Assembly (NCBI RefSeq): GCF_014235785.1
Contig: NZ_CP060137.1
Span: forward strand, 1 to 64,000
From: Bacillus sp. PAMC26568
GTDB taxonomy: Bacteria; Bacillota; Bacilli; Bacillales; Bacillaceae
Length of the DNA stretch: 64,000 nucleotides
Reading direction: 5' to 3'
Shown: piece by piece, positions 60,250 to 64,000 of the stretch
How the letters are laid out: every line of letters starts with the position of its first letter
How positions within the stretch are numbered: position 1 is the stretch's first letter
Position numbers and translations under genes: made by a program
Notes under the pieces: generated by a model
Databases searched by the model: none
Seen by the model: only the letters and a program-made list of their open reading frames with translations
Told to the model about the DNA's origin: nothing

Positions 60250-60580
60250 TCTATCAAAAGCGCCATTTATTGGGGGCCTTTTTATTTTTCCATCCGAATC
60301 AGAACAGGTTGGTATCAATATAGATTCTCTACAGTGAACCGTATCATAAGTAAATGAGGTTTTTATTATACCAAGCTGTATGGATGTCCTCTTCCAGAAT
60401 AAAAAAGAAGATATAACAAGGCAGCTATTTTATTAACCAGAATTTTGGACAAATTCCCGCTTAAGATCAGAACTAATCATATTAATGAAGAGGATTATTT
60501 TTTTTGAGTTTTTTTTATAGATGCTTTTAAAACCAAAAGACAACCGAGGTACTCCAAAAATTACTCGGTTGTCTTTTGGT
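60250..60580. other. Gap holding att4 and the DUF418 terminator
   Basis: No gene. It contains att4 (60333-60364), about 150 bp of featureless AT-rich sequence, and at 60531-60583 a long stem AAACCAAAAGACAACCGAG paired with its complement, which ends the minus-strand DUF418 gene. Confidence 0.65.
60333..60364. repeat. att4
   Basis: The sequence begins AGTGAACCGTATCATAAG, continues TAAATGAGG and ends in T5. It matches att1 at 31 of 32 positions. The left inverted arm seen at att2 and att3 is not present here, so the far end of the 11-kb unit seems altered. Confidence 0.82.
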
Positions 60581-60583
60581 TTA
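60531..60583 (-). terminator. DUF418 gene terminator
   Basis: A perfect 19-bp stem, AAACCAAAAGACAACCGAG with its complement across a 15-nt loop. It overlaps the last codon of the gene on the minus strand. Confidence 0.85.
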
Positions 60584-61750
60584 TTTATTTTTATATACCA
60601 ATCGCCTCAATAACATTTCCAATGGACCATTCAGATTATTTTTTTCCAATAAAGTCGCCAAAACGACAGAAAGGGTCCAAATCCCCACTGCAATCATAGC
60701 AGCTATATCGTTACTCACATGTCCTCCTAAATCAAGTGCTACTGGTGATAGGAATAGAACGAGCATGGCCTCATTCCATACATAGAATGTTAAAGAACGT
60801 TTCCCTAAAGCCATTAAAGAATGGCTAATGCGCCCTGGCTTTTTTAACCTTGCCCCGATTATTCCAAAAATTGCCGCATAGGCTAATCCTCCAGCGATTC
60901 CTGTTAACATATGGAGTCCGGATATTAAACCTGCTATAAAGAAACTAGGGTACCATAAGCTCCCTAAAAAGGATAAAGGTAAAGCTCCAAGTAAGGAGAC
61001 AGTCAATCCTATAAAGGTTATGAAATAAAGCGTTCTTAAATGTTGTTCAGGTTTTGTTAAAAACTGATATCTAGCAATCCACATTCCTACTAAAATGGAA
61101 GGAAGAACAGGAAACATAAAATGAATCATGATCGGAATTATAGGAAAAGAAATCAGGGTTAACATCGTTGTGCTTAGGTATGTGTCTGTGGCTGAAACCT
61201 CTGGAGCAAAACCATAACTTCCGATTTCTTGCATGTTGAAGCCCCATATTATAGGAGTAAAAAGACAATAGATTAAAGTGATAATCGTAAACGTTCGTAT
61301 TAGTGCTTTGATCTCACGTGTTAATAGCCAGCTAACGAGAAGCCCGGCTACACCGTATGCCATTAGAATATCTTGACCGCCAATGAAGACCGCTAACATG
61401 ATCCCAAATAGAATCAAATACCAAGAACGTCGTCGTATTGTTTTTAAGGCATCTCTTTCTCTTTTTCCTTTAGAGATTTGACTTTCAAATGACAGTACGA
61501 AACCATACCCTAATAATACTGCAAACATCGCTCTTGCCCGATTATCAATAAAGAACATGCCAAAAAGGTTCACGACTTGATCAAAGAAGCTTATGCTTTC
61601 CGCCCTTTGCATAATCCCGGGTTCAGAGGTGTACAAATACAGTGGGGCATGTGCGAGTGCAATGAGCAGTAGCATGGCACCTCTTGCTAGATCTAATGAA
61701 ACGGCACGTTTTTTTCTTTCTGCTGTTTTATTGTTTAAGGGAACGGACAT
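60581..61750 (-). CDS. DUF418 (YeiB-like) membrane protein
   Basis: A 389-residue protein with about ten membrane helices. It starts with RAVSLDLARGAMLLLIALAHAP (the family's SLDxxRG start) and ends with the DUF418 region (GKRSLTFYVWNEAML, SNDIAAMIAVGIWTLSVVLA). Related proteins resemble acyltransferase-3 membrane enzymes, but no reaction is established. ATG 61750 follows AAGGAGAAG, which lies inside the 3' end of the yqeB-like gene, so the two were co-transcribed. Confidence 0.85.
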   Translation of the reverse strand: MSVPLNNKTAERKKRAVSLDLARGAMLLLIALAHAPLYLYTSEPGIMQRAESISFFDQVVNLFGMFFIDNRARAMFAVLLGYGFVLSFESQISKGKRERDALKTIRRRSWYLILFGIMLAVFIGGQDILMAYGVAGLLVSWLLTREIKALIRTFTIITLIYCLFTPIIWGFNMQEIGSYGFAPEVSATDTYLSTTMLTLISFPIIPIMIHFMFPVLPSILVGMWIARYQFLTKPEQHLRTLYFITFIGLTVSLLGALPLSFLGSLWYPSFFIAGLISGLHMLTGIAGGLAYAAIFGIIGARLKKPGRISHSLMALGKRSLTFYVWNEAMLVLFLSPVALDLGGHVSNDIAAMIAVGIWTLSVVLATLLEKNNLNGPLEMLLRRLVYKNK

Positions 61751-62387
61751 ACTGATCTTCTCCTTGTTCTTTTACAAATACCCCTAGCTCGTAAATGCTT
61801 CGCTTTTTTAGTATTTTTTTCCCGAATTGCATTTCGTCTTTCATACAAAATAGTATTTACACTTGAACTGAATCGCTCATCCTCTACTTTCCATAGGCTA
61901 TATTCCTGTTTATAAGGATCTTGTTCCACCCATGGGAAGCTGTGCATTAAAAAAGTATCTTTAATTCTGCTTGGGCTAATATCAGATGTTTCACGTAACC
62001 ATTCTCGATCTGCTTGATCCATGACGACTACTTGACGCTTGTCTGCAAAAACGGCTTTTGCATGAGACCTTGTTATTTGTTTTTTTGGTCATCCTTACTA
62101 ATATAAATGCTTTCTGATGTAATTCTCATCTTTAAAGCTTCACTATAAATGGTTAAAGATAATAGAATTCCAACAATGACGCCAATAAACATAAAAATTA
62201 CTGATAGCCAAAAAGGATTAATAGAAATTAAAAGCTCTATTAATTTTGAATCAGATAAAAAAGGGAGTCTTTTAATAATTTCTAACAATCTGGGTAAAAA
62301 CCATCCGATTATTCCTAAAAGGATAGGGCTTAAGATCATTAGTAGCTTTTCCCAAAAACCTAGTCCAATGACAGATGTATTTTTCAT
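61728..62387 (-). pseudogene. YqeB-like membrane protein with two frameshifts
   Basis: The first frame (62387 to 62073) encodes a two-helix N-terminus (SVIGLGFWEKLLMILSPI; FWLSVIFMFIGVIVGILLS). It should continue in another frame, RSHAKAVFADKRQVVVMDQ then ADREWLRETSDISPSRIKD, which has the YqeB-family layout. The break is at a run of seven A on the minus strand (62086..62080); eight would restore DDQKKQITRSHAKAV. A second break near 61790 moves the reading to ELGVFVKEQGEDQYVRSL, ending at 61728 inside the start of the DUF418 gene. Function of the family is unknown. Confidence 0.65.
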
Positions 62388-62577
62388 GGGTAGTCAATCT
62401 TGATTCAAACATAAAAAAATAGAATTACGTAAGTGGTTTAAAATAATGCCGCTATGGAATTAATTCAAGCAGCAAAAGTTTACTTTAAATTTAGAAAATT
62501 ATATTTGCAATTTTGCTATAATGGAAACAACTATTCATTTCTAATAATGACATTTTATTTGAAAGTGGTGATATGTT

Positions 62578-63372
62578 TTGTTGAAGTTAGGTTTAAAATG
62601 TTCATACTATCCGGAACAATTGTATGACCGCTTACGATATAAGCCAGATATTATTGAACTGCATTTAAATGAGGACGATTTATTTAGAGACAAAAGAAAA
62701 CAATTAGAAAATACCATTTCAATGCTTTCAAACCAAGGTTGTGAGGTATATTTACATCACCCTTCAAAATACAATGAAAGATATTTAGATATTTCCCACG
62801 AACGGAAAGAAGATTATTTTTTCTTTCATTTATCTACAAGGATTCTTGCCGATATTTGTTTATCACATTCTATAAAATGTGTGATTCATCCTCATTATAA
62901 ATTAACTTCCACCTCTGCTATTAATAAAGCAAATAATGATAATATGATAAAGGGAATAGAACAAATTTTATCCTACGGAAAAGATGTTTTTCTATGGGAA
63001 AACTCCATTTATGGTCTTTTTACTGCCCAAAACCAGAATTGGTTCGAAGACATTGTTAGACCATTAAATTTGCCATTGGCTTATGATATTAGCCACGCCT
63101 TTATCTCCTTCAAAGGTGATAATAGATTATTGTTAGAGCAGATAGAAAAATTAGATTCATATATTCAATATTTCCACGTTGTAGATAGCGAAGGTCAGCA
63201 ACATGATGGATTACAACTCGGAACTGGAAAGATTAATTGGGAACCCATTCTTCCTTTTTTAATGAACAGACCATATATCTATGAAATTGATCTTAAAGAT
63301 ATAACAGCTGCAGTCGAAATGTATGAAAGCCATCTTTATTTACTTCATCTATCAAAACATACATATTTTTAG
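62578..63372 (+). CDS. TIM-barrel sugar isomerase/endonuclease IV-like protein
   Basis: A 264-residue protein resembling the xylose isomerase-like/AP endonuclease 2 TIM barrels: KLGLKCSYYPEQLYDRL, EVYLHHPSKYNERYLD, CVIHPHYK, VFLWENSIYG, LAYDISHAFISFKG, YFHVVDSEGQQHDG. The His, Glu and Asp residues at strand ends are the metal ligands of this fold. The substrate is unknown. TTG 62578 or 62581 starts behind AAGTGGTGA. An extended -10 promoter TGCTATAAT lies near 62513-62521. Confidence 0.78.
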   Translation: MLKLGLKCSYYPEQLYDRLRYKPDIIELHLNEDDLFRDKRKQLENTISMLSNQGCEVYLHHPSKYNERYLDISHERKEDYFFFHLSTRILADICLSHSIKCVIHPHYKLTSTSAINKANNDNMIKGIEQILSYGKDVFLWENSIYGLFTAQNQNWFEDIVRPLNLPLAYDISHAFISFKGDNRLLLEQIEKLDSYIQYFHVVDSEGQQHDGLQLGTGKINWEPILPFLMNRPYIYEIDLKDITAAVEMYESHLYLLHLSKHTYF

Positions 63373-63636
63373 GCAGTATGTATACCCCAGCTTAACTAAT
63401 TTACACTATCCATCTGCTTTTCCTGTTGCGGATGTCGGCCTTCATCATGCATTAATGCTAATTACAGAGCTATTTAATATAGGAAAAACTGAACAGCAAA
63501 TTGAAGGTATGAAACAAATGAATGCATTTGGGCGTCTCGGTGAACCGCAGGATATACGATATTGATTTTTTAGTTAGTGAGAAATCTCAGTGGATTACCG
63601 GGTCAAACGATGCGTGTAAATGGTGTATTTAATTAA
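63371..63636 (+). pseudogene. Fused scraps: DNA-glycosylase-like tail and short-chain dehydrogenase C-terminus
   Basis: The start reads HYPSAFPVADVGLHHAL, similar to the C-terminal part of AlkA-type 3-methyladenine glycosylases. It joins GKTEQQIEGMKQMNAFGRLG then EPQDI, and after breaks DFLVSEKSQWITG and QTMRVNGVFN with a stop. The second part is the C-terminal signature of a short-chain dehydrogenase, with a deletion after EPQDI and an extra base before QTMRVNG. The dehydrogenase part is clear, the glycosylase part less so. Confidence 0.6.
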
Positions 63637-63674
63637 CTTATTAACTTAGATGTTTATAAGCGATATAAAAAATT

Positions 63675-63728
63675 AAACCTCACTTACATCCACCAAGGCG
63701 AACCTTATCACAAATGACGCAAATTTTT
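63675..63728. repeat. att5 with inverted arm
   Basis: The core at 63697-63728 begins GGCGAACCTTATCACAAATG, continues ACGCAAA and ends in T5. It is the most diverged copy and the one most similar to the staphylococcal SCC core (TATCATAAATGATGCGG). The inverted arm AAACCTCACTTA is at 63675-63686. Confidence 0.7.
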
Positions 63729-64000
63729 AGTACTTGAGGCTCGGAAAAAAGAGAAAGCCCGGCTCAATTCTGAGTTCAGAGAGCAGGGCTTTTCCAGCAT
63801 TATAGTACCTAGATGCTACCTTTTTTCCTGCTTTTAAAGAAACAACATTACATGCTGTTGTCCAATAAGTTCAGAACTTCTCGTCCAATTCGCTGCTGGT
63901 CACCTCTGATTCGCTGCACGCGGGCACTCTGCTCATAAATAACCTCCATTTATATTCGAGCTTCCTCACTGTTCACCGGCGAGTCCCGTGGAATTTCTTC
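63729..64000. other. Right edge: hairpin and four 21-bp repeats, no gene recognised
   Basis: AAAGCCC and GGGCTTT arms (about 63756-63794) form a hairpin. Four 21-bp units lie head to tail: 63855-63875, 63876-63896, 63897-63917 and 63918-63938. Two of them end in ATTCGCTGC. Short open frames here have no family resemblance. Confidence 0.55.

Noticed and set aside
61986..62000. Parts of a parS site (TGTTTCACGTAACC)
   Set aside because: The second half of the palindrome is missing a base and does not match GTGAAAC; it lies in a coding remnant.

Overview
This window spans the replication origin of a spore-forming, low-GC Gram-positive bacterium of the family Bacillaceae (Bacillus in the broad sense, possibly Metabacillus-like). 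The evidence is the gene order rrn-gyrA-gyrB-remB-recF-yaaA-dnaN-dnaA-oriC-rpmH-rnpA-spoIIIJ-jag-mnmE-mnmG-rsmG-noc-parA-parB, followed by rpsF-ssbA-rpsR, dnaC, purA and walRKHIJ-htrA-rlmH. This is the Bacillus subtilis origin order. The sporulation genes spoIIIJ, yyaC and soj/spo0J are also present.

The left arm (1-12.1 kb, minus strand) reads away from oriC: dnaA, dnaN, yaaA/rlbA, recF, remB, gyrB, gyrA, an HD-GYP protein, then the promoter and leader of an rRNA operon that continues off the window. Unusually, gyrB and gyrA are separated by about 1.4 kb holding a Gly/Tyr-rich small protein gene and decayed remains of a sortase with its wall-anchored substrate. oriC is bipartite. DnaA boxes lie upstream of dnaA, and the AT-rich unwinding element with a DnaA-trio track lies between dnaA and dnaN.

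The right arm from 12.6 to 44.7 kb is intact core genome: ribosome, tRNA-modification and RNase P genes, chromosome segregation (noc, parA, parB with a parS inside parB and a second inside walK), c-di-AMP turnover (gdpP), the replicative helicase, purA behind a PurR operator, a tRNA-Phe, a LysM/G5/M23 cell-wall hydrolase, and the WalRK cell-wall operon ending in htrA and rlmH. Clusters of perfect DnaA boxes occur upstream of mnmE and between htrA and rlmH.

From the last codons of rlmH to the window end (44.7-64 kb) the sequence becomes an accessory island. The 3' end of rlmH is the known chromosomal target of staphylococcal cassette chromosome (SCC) elements. Here a 32-bp sequence containing the last codons of rlmH recurs four more times (46.56, 49.04, 60.33 and 63.70 kb), dividing the island into four units. 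Three of the four downstream copies are preceded by an inverted copy of the TAAATGAGG segment. I read this as a tandem array of SCC-like elements at rlmH outside the staphylococci. No ccr recombinase gene is in view. Cargo: a polytopic membrane protein with a broken Xre regulator; a yobU/yobV-like cassette; a broken helicase-nuclease fusion and a restriction-endonuclease remnant; a two-domain TerD protein; a frameshifted repeat-rich secreted protein; a 1235-residue glycosyl hydrolase/deacetylase/glycosyltransferase fusion; a frameshifted YqeB gene; a DUF418 membrane protein; and a TIM-barrel protein. Reading-frame breaks are concentrated in this island, while the core genes are intact.
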